A stretch of 64,000 bases of DNA from Marinobacter persicus (lineage in GTDB: Bacteria > Pseudomonadota > Gammaproteobacteria > Pseudomonadales > Oleiphilaceae): the NCBI RefSeq assembly GCF_900114155.1, contig NZ_FOSC01000008.1:124001-188000 (forward strand), written 5' to 3'. Shown piece by piece: positions 1-9,225 of the stretch (within the stretch, counting starts at the first letter, position 1; every line of letters begins with the position of its first letter). Both the position numbers and the translations under genes were made by a program. The notes below the pieces were generated by a model, which was not told the DNA's origin, ran no database searches, and was given only the letters and a program-made list of their open reading frames with translations.

Positions 1-119
1 GGAAATTTGCCGAAAAACTGGCCTTCCGGGCGCGCTATTTACTGGAAGCCGTGGCACAGTTACCGGTGGATGCTCTGCCCCGGTACCAGCTACCCCTGGA
101 GGAAATATTCAGTGATTGA
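1..119 (+). CDS. C-terminal end of an upstream gene (partial)
   Basis: The frame starting at base 3 is open from the window edge and ends at a TGA at 117-119. It translates to about 38 residues with ordinary amphipathic protein character (ending LPLEEIFSD). It overlaps the GTG start of the next gene by 8 bases, the same tight coupling seen through the rest of this operon, so it is probably the preceding member of the same operon. In GAK-type clusters a CofD-like protein is a common partner, but too little is visible here to identify it. Confidence 0.6.
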   Translation, partial: KFAEKLAFRARYLLEAVAQLPVDALPRYQLPLEEIFSD

Positions 120-1008
120 GAAACGGATTGCCGTGATAGGCACACCCGGCAAGTGGTCCACCGAAGTGCTGGCCGACCACCTGCAACGGCTGACCGGCTT
201 CCGCTGTGTGGTCGACATGGCCGAGGTGGTACTGGAACTGGCCAGCGGCCGGCTGCATTACCGGGACCTGGTGCTGAACGAGCTGGACGGCGTGATCATC
301 AAGAAAATCAGCGAGATCTACTCGCCCGCCGCCGATGACCGGGTGCGAATGCTAAGCCAACTGGAAAAAGACGGCGTGCCGTGTTTCAGTCGCCCGAGCC
401 AGGTCGGCCGCCTGCTTAACCGGCTGGAAGGCACCGCTGCCCTGGCCCGGGCCGGCATCCCGATGCCCGCCACCCGGGTAACCGAAAGCACAGACGCCGC
501 GCTGGGCATCGTTAACCAGTTCGGCAAGGCCATCCTCAAACCGCTTTATTCCACCAAGGCCCGTGGCATGGTGGTGCTGGATGCCAGCGATGGTGAGTCC
601 GCTAACACCGACAAACTGAACGCCTTCAAGGTCGAACACGGACTGTTTTATCTGCAACAGTTCGCCGAGCTGGGCGGGCAGGACCTTGGCATGGTGTTTC
701 TCGGCGGTGAATACCTGTGCACCTATGCCCGGGTCGGCGACGCCGGTGCCTGGAACACCACCATCCACAGTGGCGGCAAGTACCGGAATTATGACGCCCC
801 ACCGGAGCTGATCGAACTGGGCAGCAAGGCTCAGGCCTGCTTTGACCTGAGCATGACCACCGTCGATATTGCCCTGACCGAACAGGGCCCGGTGGTGTTC
901 GAAGTCTCGGCCTTTGGCGGCTTCAGTGGCGCCCTCAAGGGATGCGGCATCGATGCCGCTGAAAAGCTGTGCCACCATGCTCTGGAAACCTTACGGACAT
1001 CCGCATGA
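112..1008 (+). CDS. GAK-system ATP-grasp enzyme
   Basis: 298 aa. I chose the GTG at 112 because a strong GGAGGA (98-103) lies 8 bases upstream; an earlier in-frame TTG at 7 would run through the end of the previous gene. The protein has the RimK-like ATP-grasp layout: a nucleotide-binding Lys in AILKPLYSTKARGM and a C-terminal metal-binding stretch (VVFEVSAFGGFSG). Such enzymes join a carboxylate to an amine or thiol via an acyl-phosphate. Placement before an HprK-like kinase and near an amphi-Trp protein matches the GAK set described from comparative genomics, whose substrate is unknown. Its stop overlaps the next start (ATGA). Confidence 0.75.
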   Translation: MIEKRIAVIGTPGKWSTEVLADHLQRLTGFRCVVDMAEVVLELASGRLHYRDLVLNELDGVIIKKISEIYSPAADDRVRMLSQLEKDGVPCFSRPSQVGRLLNRLEGTAALARAGIPMPATRVTESTDAALGIVNQFGKAILKPLYSTKARGMVVLDASDGESANTDKLNAFKVEHGLFYLQQFAELGGQDLGMVFLGGEYLCTYARVGDAGAWNTTIHSGGKYRNYDAPPELIELGSKAQACFDLSMTTVDIALTEQGPVVFEVSAFGGFSGALKGCGIDAAEKLCHHALETLRTSA

Positions 1009-2108
1009 TCGATATTTTTAACGCCGAGGCCATAAGCCGGGCGAAACGCACCTGTCGTGAACAGCTGACTCTGGCCTTTAAGGGCATCCGTTTCCGGCTG
1101 CACGCGGATAATCGCGCCATTCTGGATTATCTGGCCCACTATTATTCGGGGCTCGCCTGGCCGGACAGCCCTCAGTCAACGCCGTCCAACACCGCCGAGC
1201 GGTCGATATTTCTGCTCGACCAGCCAGCGGATACCTGTGGCGCGCAATGGACATCCGTGCAACGAAAAAAACCAAGCCCGCTGGGGCTGAAAGAGGCTTA
1301 TGTGGACACGCCGGACGGCCGCTGGATCCACAAGGTGCGCACCGGCATGGTGATGTTTCAGTCGCTGACCGATCTGATGGTGTTCGGCGAGTTGCAGGCC
1401 AACCACTCGCAGGTGGTGAATTTCGTCAACAACCAGTTTCTCAACCACTACCAGCAGCAGGATTATTTGCTCGGCCATGCCGCCGCGCTCACTTGCAATG
1501 GCCAGACTACGGCTATCGCCGCCAATTCCGGGGGTGGCAAATCCACCCTGATGCTCAAGGCTCTGGAAACCGAACAGGCGCGGTTTCTGTCCAATGACCG
1601 GATTCTGTTTCGCCCGGATAACAGCACCACGCGGGTGCTCGGCGTTGCCAAACACCCCCGGGTCAATCCGGGCACCCTGCTGCATTCCCGGCGCCTGGTG
1701 TCCATTCTGCCGGAGCCGGAACAACACCGGTTTGCCAATCTGCCGGAGCAGGCACTCTGGGACATTGAGCAAAAGTACGATGTGCCCATTCCGGAGTACT
1801 ATGGCGCCGGCAAGATTGAGCTTTCCGGCACCCTGAAGCATCTGGTGCTGCTGGACTGGTCACTGGAGTCACCCGCTGAAACAGCCCTGCAGGCACTGCC
1901 AGCCGACGCCATTGCCGAGGCCCTGGATGGCCTGCGCAAAAGCCCCGGGCCGTTTTTCCAGGATGCGAACGGCCTCTTCCCACCGGAGAAGGCCCGCTCG
2001 CGCGAGGCCTACGCCAGCAACCTGTCCGGTGTGACCGTCTGGCGGATAACGGGCCGGGTGGATTTCGGCCGCGCCGTTGAGCTGCTGAAAATCCGAGGGT
2101 TGTTGTAA
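1005..2108 (+). CDS. HprK-related kinase (GAK system)
   Basis: 367 aa. The start is the ATG at 1005, overlapping the previous stop as ATGA. A P-loop (NSGGGKSTL, about residues 174-182, Lys179) is followed by regions typical of HPr kinase/phosphatase-like proteins that act on protein or small-molecule substrates rather than HPr. No HPr-kinase phosphatase partner loop is obvious. The C-terminal third contains ITGRVDFGRAVELLKIRG, similar to other HprK-related B proteins as I recall them. It shares a TAATG overlap with the downstream phosphatase, so the two are probably translationally coupled. The substrate is unknown; kinase activity is inferred from the P-loop only. Confidence 0.7.
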   Translation: MIDIFNAEAISRAKRTCREQLTLAFKGIRFRLHADNRAILDYLAHYYSGLAWPDSPQSTPSNTAERSIFLLDQPADTCGAQWTSVQRKKPSPLGLKEAYVDTPDGRWIHKVRTGMVMFQSLTDLMVFGELQANHSQVVNFVNNQFLNHYQQQDYLLGHAAALTCNGQTTAIAANSGGGKSTLMLKALETEQARFLSNDRILFRPDNSTTRVLGVAKHPRVNPGTLLHSRRLVSILPEPEQHRFANLPEQALWDIEQKYDVPIPEYYGAGKIELSGTLKHLVLLDWSLESPAETALQALPADAIAEALDGLRKSPGPFFQDANGLFPPEKARSREAYASNLSGVTVWRITGRVDFGRAVELLKIRGLL

Positions 2109-2788
2109 TGGCGGCGCTGGCCTTCATCCGGCACGGGCAATACCACCAACAGCCCGATACCCCGAGCGCGCTGCAGCCGCACCCCCTGACCGGCGAGGGT
2201 GAGGCCGAAGTGCGCGGTCAGGCCCAACAGTTCGCCGACTGGCTAGCGCAAAGCGGCTATCAACCGGAGCCGGTTATCCATTGCTCCACGCTGCTAAGAG
2301 CCTGGCAAACCGCCGAAATCTACCGGCAAGTGCTGCAGGACCTTTGCCCGGACCCCATGCGAGTACAAAGCGTGTCTGCCCTGTGTGAACGCAGTGTCGG
2401 TGCGCTCGCCAACCTTTCGGTCAGCGAAATCGAAGCCATTGTCGAACGCGATCCCCGTCTTGATCCCTTGCCCGACAACTGGAAATCCGACAGCCAGTTC
2501 CGCCTGCCGTTTGAGGGCGCGGAAAGCCACCTCGAAGCCGGCCAACGGGTAGCAACACACCTGAAAGCCCTGCCGGTTTTCGATGCAGACCAGGGTGTTC
2601 AATTGATTGTCGGGCATGGCGCCTCCATCCGCCACGCGAGCTATTATTTAAATGTCATAAAGTTCAGCGATATTAAACGGCTCAGCATGTTTCATGGCCA
2701 TCCGGTTGTGTTCGAAAAACAGCACCACGGGTGGGCCCGCCTGTTCGGCAACTGGAAGCAACGCCAGGCCCCGGACCCCATCGACTAG
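2108..2788 (+). CDS. Histidine phosphatase family protein
   Basis: 226 aa, start ATG overlapping the kinase stop. The N-terminal RHG motif (residues 8-10) holds the phospho-accepting His. CSTLLRAWQTAE carries the conserved Arg, and LIVGHGA (His170) is the second catalytic His, so all core residues of the phosphoglycerate-mutase-like superfamily are present. It is a cytoplasmic phosphatase by family. Coupling to an HprK-like kinase suggests it removes a phosphate the kinase adds, or acts on the same metabolite; this is inference. There is no signal peptide or membrane segment. Confidence 0.8.
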   Translation: MAALAFIRHGQYHQQPDTPSALQPHPLTGEGEAEVRGQAQQFADWLAQSGYQPEPVIHCSTLLRAWQTAEIYRQVLQDLCPDPMRVQSVSALCERSVGALANLSVSEIEAIVERDPRLDPLPDNWKSDSQFRLPFEGAESHLEAGQRVATHLKALPVFDADQGVQLIVGHGASIRHASYYLNVIKFSDIKRLSMFHGHPVVFEKQHHGWARLFGNWKQRQAPDPID

Positions 2789-2800
2789 AATCCAGACACC

Positions 2801-4117
2801 ATGGCTGCCCAGACTGTTATCCCCCGGATCGGCAAACCCACCTATCACTCGGCCATTGCCGACCGACTGCCAGAGCAGTGGCAGAGCTGGCCAGACGAGC
2901 CGGGGTCGGTCAATGCCGACGACGCCCTGCTCACATTCCGGCACCGGGCCAGCAAACGGGATTTTCGCTGGCCATCCCGCCCGACCGTGTTTATTTCCGA
3001 TCCCCATGCAGATGCCGAGGCCTTCGAGGCCTCTCTGATTGCTGCCGGCGTGGCCAAGCGTGTGGGCCCCAATCTGTGCGATTACAAGCTCAGCAAAGCC
3101 GGCAAAAAAACCGGAATCATCATCGGCGGCGATTGTCTGGACAAGGGCCCCAGCAACCTGGCCATGCTGCGCAGCCTGGCGCACCTGTACAGGCTGAATG
3201 CAGACGTCACCCTGCTGGCCGGCAATCACGACCTGCGGTTATTAATGGGCCTGCTCAGTCTGGAGCGGGAAAACGATGTGGGTAGCCAGCACCTGTTCGT
3301 GCGCATGGGCAAGAAAGTCATCCCGCTGTTCCGGGAGGTGTTTGACCAATACCTGGCCAACACCCGCTGGCAGTCAGGCATGCCCGACGAAAACGCCTGC
3401 CGGGCTCTGCTGTTTCCGGATGATACCTGGTTCGACCGTTTCCCCTATTTTGCCGCCGGCTTTCTCACCGCCGAAGGCATCGACCGGGAAACCCGGAAAA
3501 TGCGCAAAAAAGTCGATACGTTCGAACAGGAATGCGCCGATGCCGGTCTGTCTTTGCAGCAGGTTTACGCGGCCGCCATCAAATGCCGTTCGCTGTTTCT
3601 CGGCAACCGTGGGGAATTCAGCTGGTTCTTCAAAAAAATGCGGTTGCTGAAGAAAAATGGCTCCTTTTTGTTTCTGCACGCCGGCCTGGACGACCACATG
3701 GCCGAGCTGCTGGCAAAACAGGGTATCAAGCACGCCAACAAGGCGTTCAAGAAGAACCTGATGACCCAGAACCTGTTCAACTTCTACTACAGCCCGCTGG
3801 CCAACGTCTTCCGCACCAAGTATCGCAAGGCCGATTTACCCCTGACGCCAAGGGGTGCCAAAGCCACCCGCAAGGCCGGCATTCATGTGCTCGTGCACGG
3901 GCACATCAACCAGCATCACGGCCAACGCATTGCCCTGAAAAACGGGCTGGTACACATTGAAGCCGACATCACCCTGGACGCGCACTCCCGCAGCCGCGAA
4001 GGGCTGGATGGTTATGGCATCGGTGCCACCCTGATCGACAAAAAGCGCGGCGTGGTTGGTATCAGCTGCGACTACCCTCGGGCCAAAGTGTTTCATCCGA
4101 AAGGAGCTCAACAGTGA
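2801..4117 (+). CDS. Metallophosphoesterase
   Basis: 438 aa. The calcineurin-like metal motifs are present in order: SDPHAD (residues 66-71), GGDCLDKGPSN (109-119), GNHD (141-144) and a late VHGHINQHHG. The first motif reads DPH rather than the usual DxH-G, a variant but with the metal ligands kept. It has no signal peptide, so it is a probable cytoplasmic phosphatase or nuclease of unknown substrate. It lies 12 bases after the histidine phosphatase and overlaps the small amphi-Trp gene by 4 bases, so it belongs to the same transcription unit. An insertion of about 150 residues after the GNHD motif makes it longer than simple members of the family. Confidence 0.8.
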   Translation: MAAQTVIPRIGKPTYHSAIADRLPEQWQSWPDEPGSVNADDALLTFRHRASKRDFRWPSRPTVFISDPHADAEAFEASLIAAGVAKRVGPNLCDYKLSKAGKKTGIIIGGDCLDKGPSNLAMLRSLAHLYRLNADVTLLAGNHDLRLLMGLLSLERENDVGSQHLFVRMGKKVIPLFREVFDQYLANTRWQSGMPDENACRALLFPDDTWFDRFPYFAAGFLTAEGIDRETRKMRKKVDTFEQECADAGLSLQQVYAAAIKCRSLFLGNRGEFSWFFKKMRLLKKNGSFLFLHAGLDDHMAELLAKQGIKHANKAFKKNLMTQNLFNFYYSPLANVFRTKYRKADLPLTPRGAKATRKAGIHVLVHGHINQHHGQRIALKNGLVHIEADITLDAHSRSREGLDGYGIGATLIDKKRGVVGISCDYPRAKVFHPKGAQQ

Positions 4118-4377
4118 AGTCCAAAACGAAATTCAGCCACGACTCGCTGCTGGACCGCCAGACAACCCGGGAGTTACTGGAAACCCTGGGCAAGGCCATC
4201 AAAAAAGGCGAACTCGAGTTCCAGGAGGAGGAAGGATGTCTGCGGCTCACGCCAGGCAAGTTACTGGAAGTCGGGGTCCGGGCCAGCGACGAGGGGGACA
4301 AGCAGGAAGTGGAGATCAAACTGAAGTGGCGCACCCAGGCCCGGGAAGTGGCCGACAAACCGCCAAAAATCAAATAA
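4114..4377 (+). CDS. Amphi-Trp domain protein (GAK system)
   Basis: 87 aa, GTG start at 4114 inside the previous stop codon region (GTGA overlap), preceded by AAGGAG. It is very charged, with a strand-rich C-terminal half ending in a conserved-looking single Trp (IKLKWRT), the hallmark of the amphi-Trp domain. It is the A of GAK (Grasp, Amphi-Trp, Kinase). No enzymatic residues are seen. Members of this family are thought to be carrier or scaffold-like small proteins, but no function has been shown that I know of. Confidence 0.7.
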   Translation: MKSKTKFSHDSLLDRQTTRELLETLGKAIKKGELEFQEEEGCLRLTPGKLLEVGVRASDEGDKQEVEIKLKWRTQAREVADKPPKIK

Positions 4378-4383
4378 ACGATG

Positions 4384-4419
4384 GCAGCCGGGCCCGAAAT
4401 ACCTCCCGGAACCGGCTGC
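4384..4419. terminator. Possible hairpin between convergent genes
   Basis: GCAGCCGG (4384-4391) and CCGGCTGC (4412-4419) form a perfect 8-bp stem with a 20-base loop between the converging GAK operon and hemN. There is no T-run, so factor-independent termination is doubtful. Confidence 0.35.
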
Positions 4420-4431
4420 ACCGACAGGTCT

Positions 4432-5850
4432 TCAGATAATGCGCGAGAAGCGCTGGCTGGCGCCTTCCTTGCGGTACAGATCGAAGATCTGGCAGATCGC
4501 ACGAATCAGCAGACGCCCAGCGGGCTGCACCTGCAGCAGCCGACCATCATCACCAATCAGCTCGTCTTCCATCATCGGCTTCAGGCGCTGCAGCTCGTCG
4601 GCGAAATAGCGGTCGAAGTTCTCACCCCACTGGTCGGCAAACTGCTGGCGATCCAGCCGGAACTGGCAGATCAACTGACCGATCACCCAGCGGCGGATGC
4701 GGTCATCCCGGGTCAGGTTCACGCCCCGGATGATGGCCAGCTGGCCGGCATCGATGGACTTCTCCCAGGCTTCCAGGTCATGGTTGTTCTGGAAATAGGC
4801 ATCGTCGGTCTGGCCAATGGCCGACACGCCCAGTGACACCAGATCGCAATCCGAATGGGTGGTATAGCCCTGGAAGTTCCGGTGCAGGCGACCTTCGCGC
4901 TGGGCCACCGCCAGGCTGTCGTCCGGCTTGGCGAAGTGGTCCATGCCGATGTACTCGTAACCGGCCTCCAGCAGACGGTTGATGGTGTTGTGCAGGATGG
5001 TCAGTTTCTGCTGCGGGCTGGGCAGGGTCTCCGCCTGGATGCGGGTCTGCGGATAGAAACGGTCCGGCAGGTGCGCGTAACTGAACACGGACAGCCGGTC
5101 CGGCGACATGCGGATCACCTCTTCCAGGGTTTCAGCGAAGCTTTCCGGGGTCTGGTACGGCAGCCCGTAAATCAGATCCAGGTTGATGGACTGGAAACCG
5201 ATGCGCCGAGCTTCATCCAGCACGCCCTGGGTCATGTCCTGGGGCTGGATACGGTTCACCGCCTTCTGCACTTCCGGGTTCACATCCTGAACCCCCAGGC
5301 TGATGCGGTTGAAGCCCAGATCCCACAGGGTGGGCAGGGTGTCCTGGTCCACTTCCCGCGGATCAATCTCCACGCTGTAGTCGTGGTCATCGCCGGACTG
5401 CAGATTGAACAGCTCGCCGTAGCCGGCCATCAGGTGCTGCATCACATCCTTGGGCAGGAAGGTTGGTGTGCCGCCGCCCCAGTGCAGCTGTTTCACCGGC
5501 CGGTCGGCACCGAACAATTTCGCCTGGATGGCGGCCTCTTTCAGCAGGCGTTCCACATAAGGCATGGCCTTATCGCGCTTTTTAGTGATCACCTTGTTGC
5601 AGGCGCAGTAGTAGCACAGGTGCGCACAGAACGGCAGATGGGTATACAGGGAGATCGGGCCACCGGCGGCCTTGCTGCGCCCGGCCGCTTTCACCATGTC
5701 TTCCACGGAATAGTCGCGATTGAACTCCACCGCCGTGGGATAAGAGGTGTAGCGTGGGCCGCTCAAGTCATAGCGGCGGATCAGGTTCTCATCCCAGATG
5801 AATTCGGGCAGTTCAACAGTATGTGCGTTAGCAGCGGTATCGGAGGCCAT
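4432..5850 (-). CDS. hemN: Oxygen-independent coproporphyrinogen III oxidase
   Basis: 472 aa. It is a radical SAM enzyme that converts coproporphyrinogen III to protoporphyrinogen IX without oxygen. The cluster motif FCAHLCYYCACNK gives the CX3CX2CXC pattern of true HemN (Cys75, 79, 82, 84). YTSYPTAVEF near the N-terminus and GGGTPTFL are family signatures, and the length matches the E. coli enzyme. I prefer the ATG at 5850 (AGAG at 8 bases) over an in-frame GTG at 5859. It is preceded by a well-placed FNR/Anr-type promoter, as expected for anaerobic heme synthesis supporting the denitrification genes in this window. Confidence 0.95.
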   Translation of the reverse strand: MASDTAANAHTVELPEFIWDENLIRRYDLSGPRYTSYPTAVEFNRDYSVEDMVKAAGRSKAAGGPISLYTHLPFCAHLCYYCACNKVITKKRDKAMPYVERLLKEAAIQAKLFGADRPVKQLHWGGGTPTFLPKDVMQHLMAGYGELFNLQSGDDHDYSVEIDPREVDQDTLPTLWDLGFNRISLGVQDVNPEVQKAVNRIQPQDMTQGVLDEARRIGFQSINLDLIYGLPYQTPESFAETLEEVIRMSPDRLSVFSYAHLPDRFYPQTRIQAETLPSPQQKLTILHNTINRLLEAGYEYIGMDHFAKPDDSLAVAQREGRLHRNFQGYTTHSDCDLVSLGVSAIGQTDDAYFQNNHDLEAWEKSIDAGQLAIIRGVNLTRDDRIRRWVIGQLICQFRLDRQQFADQWGENFDRYFADELQRLKPMMEDELIGDDGRLLQVQPAGRLLIRAICQIFDLYRKEGASQRFSRII

Positions 5851-5894
5851 AGTTAACACTCTGAACGTAAATAATATCGGCGTGCGGGAAGGCG

Positions 5895-5939
5895 GGCATT
5901 ATGCCTGACCGGCACGCTTGATCGATTGATTCGAATCAC
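5895..5939 (-). promoter_or_regulatory. FNR/Anr-type class II promoter of hemN
   Basis: A box reading TTGAT-TCGA-ATCAC at 5926-5939 matches 9 of 10 consensus positions. On the minus strand a CATAAT -10 element lies at 5903-5898. That puts the predicted start near 5891, exactly 41.5 bases from the box centre, which is the spacing of FNR class II activation. Confidence 0.75.
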
Positions 5940-6042
5940 GGCAGTGTACCAGTTTGTGCACTGAACCACCCTTGCGCCCATGGCGTATTGTGCGTACCTC
6001 TTGTGGATAACCCCAAAGGATAAACCTGAAACGGAGCCGGCC

Positions 6043-7575
6043 ATGGCCAACCTGATTCTTGTTCTCGGCGACCAGCTGTCCCCGGAGCTGTCTGCCCTGG
6101 AAAACGCCGACAAAACACGGGACCGGATTGTCATGGCGGAAGTGGCCGAGGAGGCCGGCTACACCAACCACCACAAGAAAAAACTGGTGCTGCTGTTCAG
6201 CGCCATGCGGCATTTTGCCGATCAGTTGCGTGACCAAGGCTGGCGGGTGCATTACCAGCACTACCACCCAGACAACCCGCACCAGACCCTCGAAGCCGTA
6301 CTTGCCGACCAGTTGGTCAACCGCGACTTCGAACGGGTGATCACCACCGAATGCGGCGAATGGTGCCTGCACGAACAGATCCAGCAGTGGCCCGAGCGCC
6401 TGGGCGTGCCGGTGGAGATTCGCCCGGACACCCGCTTTATCGCCAGCAAGGACGAATTTGCCAGCTGGGCCAAGGGCCGCAAACAGCTGCGCATGGATTT
6501 TTTCTACCGGGAGATGCGCCGAAAAACCGGCCTGCTGATGACCCCGGACGGCGATCCGGAAGGTGGCCAGTGGAACTTCGATGCCGACAACCGGAAAAAG
6601 TGGAGCGGCAAACCGCCGGCGCCCGCCCCGTTTCGGATGGAGCCGGATACCATTACCCGGGAGGTGATCGAGCTGGTGGACACCCTCTTCGCCGATCACT
6701 TCGGCACCACCGACGACTTCCACTTTGCGGTCACGGCCGAAAACGCCCAGGCCGCCTTGGAGCATTTCCTCGACTTTGGCCTGCCCTGTTTCGGGGATTA
6801 CCAGGACGCCATCTCCGACAACGAGGACTGGCTGTTCCATTCCATCCTCTCACCGTATATCAACTGCGGCCTGCTGGACCCGTTAACCGTCTGCGAGGCC
6901 GCCGCCCAGGCCTGGTATTCCGGACGCGCACCGCTCAATGCCGTGGAGGGCTTTATTCGCCAGATCCTGGGCTGGCGCGAGTTCGTCCGGGGCATCTACT
7001 GGCTGAACATGCCCGGCTATGCCCGGGAAAACCGGCTGGGCAATAGCCGCAGCCTGCCCTGGTTTTACTGGACCGGGGACACCAAAATGCGCTGCATGCA
7101 CAAGGCCATCGACGCCACCCAGCGCAACGCCTACGCCCATCACATCCAGCGGCTGATGGTCACTGGCAATTTCGCCCTGCTGGCCGGCATCAAACCCGAG
7201 GAGATTTGCGACTGGTACCTGGCCGTCTACGCCGATGCCTACGACTGGGTGGAGCTGCCCAACGTATTGGGCATGGTGATGCATGCCGATGGCGGCTACC
7301 TGGGCTCCAAGCCCTACGCCGCCAGTGGCAAGTACATCCAGCGCATGTCGGACCACTGCAAGCATTGCCACTACAAGGTGCAGGACGCCACTGGCGACAA
7401 CGCCTGCCCGTTCAACGCCCTGTACTGGCATTTCATTGACCGGCACCGGGACGATTTCGCCAACAACCCTCGCATGGGCATGATGTATCGCAACTGGGAC
7501 CGCCAGAAGCCGGAAAGGCGCCAGGCACTGCTAGCGCGGGCCGAATACCTGCTGGCGAATATTGACACACTCTAA
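6043..7575 (+). CDS. FeS-containing photolyase/cryptochrome (PhrB type)
   Basis: 510 aa. I start at ATG 6043 (CGGAG 6 bases upstream); the open frame extends further left without a ribosome site. It begins with the N-terminal Rossmann signature LILVLGDQLS of the FeS-BCP group. The C-terminal part carries the cysteines that hold a 4Fe-4S cluster in this group: one in KMRCMHKAID and three in DHCKHCHY and NACPFN. Family members repair (6-4) photoproducts in light, using FAD. DGGYLGSKPYAASGKYI and the FAD-binding helical region are intact. It is a different lineage from the second photolyase gene at 9372. Confidence 0.88.
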   Translation: MANLILVLGDQLSPELSALENADKTRDRIVMAEVAEEAGYTNHHKKKLVLLFSAMRHFADQLRDQGWRVHYQHYHPDNPHQTLEAVLADQLVNRDFERVITTECGEWCLHEQIQQWPERLGVPVEIRPDTRFIASKDEFASWAKGRKQLRMDFFYREMRRKTGLLMTPDGDPEGGQWNFDADNRKKWSGKPPAPAPFRMEPDTITREVIELVDTLFADHFGTTDDFHFAVTAENAQAALEHFLDFGLPCFGDYQDAISDNEDWLFHSILSPYINCGLLDPLTVCEAAAQAWYSGRAPLNAVEGFIRQILGWREFVRGIYWLNMPGYARENRLGNSRSLPWFYWTGDTKMRCMHKAIDATQRNAYAHHIQRLMVTGNFALLAGIKPEEICDWYLAVYADAYDWVELPNVLGMVMHADGGYLGSKPYAASGKYIQRMSDHCKHCHYKVQDATGDNACPFNALYWHFIDRHRDDFANNPRMGMMYRNWDRQKPERRQALLARAEYLLANIDTL

Positions 7576-7685
7576 GCCCGGGATCGGCTTGCAATCCGCA
7601 GGGTTCAGGTCAACACTCAAGAGAACATTGAGCACTTGCACAGAACAACAAAAACTTCTTCGACTGCAACTGCCAAGTGGTGCCC

Positions 7686-8537
7686 ATGCCAGATGCCAGC
7701 GCTCTTCTTCCCTATGATTATTCGCCGCTGACCATACTTGCCTTTGTACTGGTACTGGCGGGCTACGGTATTGCGCTGTTACGTATGGCGCCCGACCAGC
7801 AACCGGGGCCAGTGCGCATTGTGGCCTTCACCCTGGGCGTTCTGCTCTGCTATGGAGTCATGCAGACCCGCTTCGATTACTTCTCCCAGTACATGTTTTT
7901 CGTACATCGGGGCCAGCACCTGATCCTGCACCACCTCGGCCCGTTCCTTATTGCCCTGTCCAACCCGCTACCAATCTTCCGCTTCTGGTACCGGGCACTC
8001 GGGCTGGCCAACAAACCCTGGCTGGCGCCCGTTGCCTGGCTGTACCGGCTGCTGCAACAGCCGGTGATCGCGGCGGTGCTGTTTGTCGGCCTGATTTACT
8101 TCTGGCTCTGGCCCGCCGTGCATTTCGACGCCATGCTGTCCCGGGATCTTTACTGGCTGATGAACTGGAGCATGCTGCTGGACGGCCTGCTGTTCTGGTG
8201 GCTGATGTTTGACCCGCGCTCACCAGCGAAAACCACGGCACTGGGCTATGGCAAACGCATCCTCATACTGGCACTGGTGGCGCTGCCACAGATGATTCTG
8301 GGCGCCTGGATCGTATTTTCCCGGGACATGGTGTATGACGTTTACGAAGTCTGCGGCCGGGCCTGGCCACTGGCACCGGAAACCGACCAGTTGCTGGGCG
8401 GACTGCTAACCTGGATACCACCGGCGATGATGAGCATTCTGGGTATTCTGATTCTGCTGCGCCGGGCCATGCACGCCGATACGCCACGGCCACACCCGGG
8501 CCAGCCCCGATCGCTGGTGAATGGAGGTGTTTCATGA
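7686..8537 (+). CDS. CtaG-like cytochrome c oxidase assembly membrane protein
   Basis: About 283 aa if started at ATG 7686; GTG codons at 7677 and 7680 are equally possible, as no clear ribosome site is visible. It is hydrophobic, with about seven membrane helices. The conserved His-rich stretch FVHRGQHLILHHLGPF is typical of the caa3-type CtaG family (distinct from the Cox11 type), which is linked to copper delivery to CuB of heme-copper oxidases. It overlaps the following SCO gene by 4 bases, so the pair probably works together on copper-centre assembly. Confidence 0.8.
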   Translation: MPDASALLPYDYSPLTILAFVLVLAGYGIALLRMAPDQQPGPVRIVAFTLGVLLCYGVMQTRFDYFSQYMFFVHRGQHLILHHLGPFLIALSNPLPIFRFWYRALGLANKPWLAPVAWLYRLLQQPVIAAVLFVGLIYFWLWPAVHFDAMLSRDLYWLMNWSMLLDGLLFWWLMFDPRSPAKTTALGYGKRILILALVALPQMILGAWIVFSRDMVYDVYEVCGRAWPLAPETDQLLGGLLTWIPPAMMSILGILILLRRAMHADTPRPHPGQPRSLVNGGVS

Positions 8538-9127
8538 AAACCGGACTGGCGGCACTGCTGGCCGCCTTGGCCTTACTGGCAGGCTGCGGCAATAATCAAC
8601 CCTGGCATGGCAAGGACATCAGCGGGTTGATGCCGGAGCTGGCGTTTGAGCTCACCGGCACCAACGGCCAGACAGTCACCGCCTCGGACTCCGCCGGCCA
8701 GCTTCGCCTGCTGTATTTCGGTTTCACCTCCTGTCCGGACGTGTGCCCGGATACCCTCGCACGGCTGCGCGTGGCCATCAATCAGTTACCCGAAGCAAAA
8801 CGCGAACAAGTGGAAGTGCTGTTTGTCAGCGTGGACCCGAAACGGGATACGCCCGAGCGACTGGCCAGCTATGTGAATTTCTTTGGCGAGCACGTCACCG
8901 GCCTGACCGGCACCGAGGCGCAACTACGCGCACTCAGCAAGCGCTACCGCACCACCTTCGGCTATGACGAGCCAGATGAGAACGGCAACTACAACGTCTC
9001 CCACAGCAGCGCCGTTTACGTGTTCGACCACCAGGGCCGGGCCAGACTGCTCATGCGACCGGACCTGTCCGCACAAGCCATTAGTGAAGATCTCGCACGG
9101 CTGTCCAGGGAGCACACCGGAACCTGA
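8534..9127 (+). CDS. SCO1/SenC-family copper chaperone lipoprotein
   Basis: 197 aa. The N-terminal signal ends in a lipobox (LLAGC, Cys18), so it is a membrane-anchored periplasmic protein. The thioredoxin-like fold has the copper-binding CPDVC motif (Cys67, Cys71) and the third ligand His157 in [11 protein letters not shown]. It delivers copper to, or reduces, the CuA centre of oxidases. The ATGA overlap with the CtaG-like gene indicates translational coupling. Terminal oxidase genes themselves are not in the window; the photolyases on either side are functionally unrelated as far as is known. Confidence 0.88.
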   Translation: MKTGLAALLAALALLAGCGNNQPWHGKDISGLMPELAFELTGTNGQTVTASDSAGQLRLLYFGFTSCPDVCPDTLARLRVAINQLPEAKREQVEVLFVSVDPKRDTPERLASYVNFFGEHVTGLTGTEAQLRALSKRYRTTFGYDEPDENGNYNVSHSSAVYVFDHQGRARLLMRPDLSAQAISEDLARLSREHTGT

Positions 9128-9225
9128 GGGCGCCGGCGCTGATCCTGATGGCCGGGGCCGACGTAGTTCCATTACACTATCGATCATTACTGATCTCTTT
9201 TGATCACCACTACCAGCAACCGATC

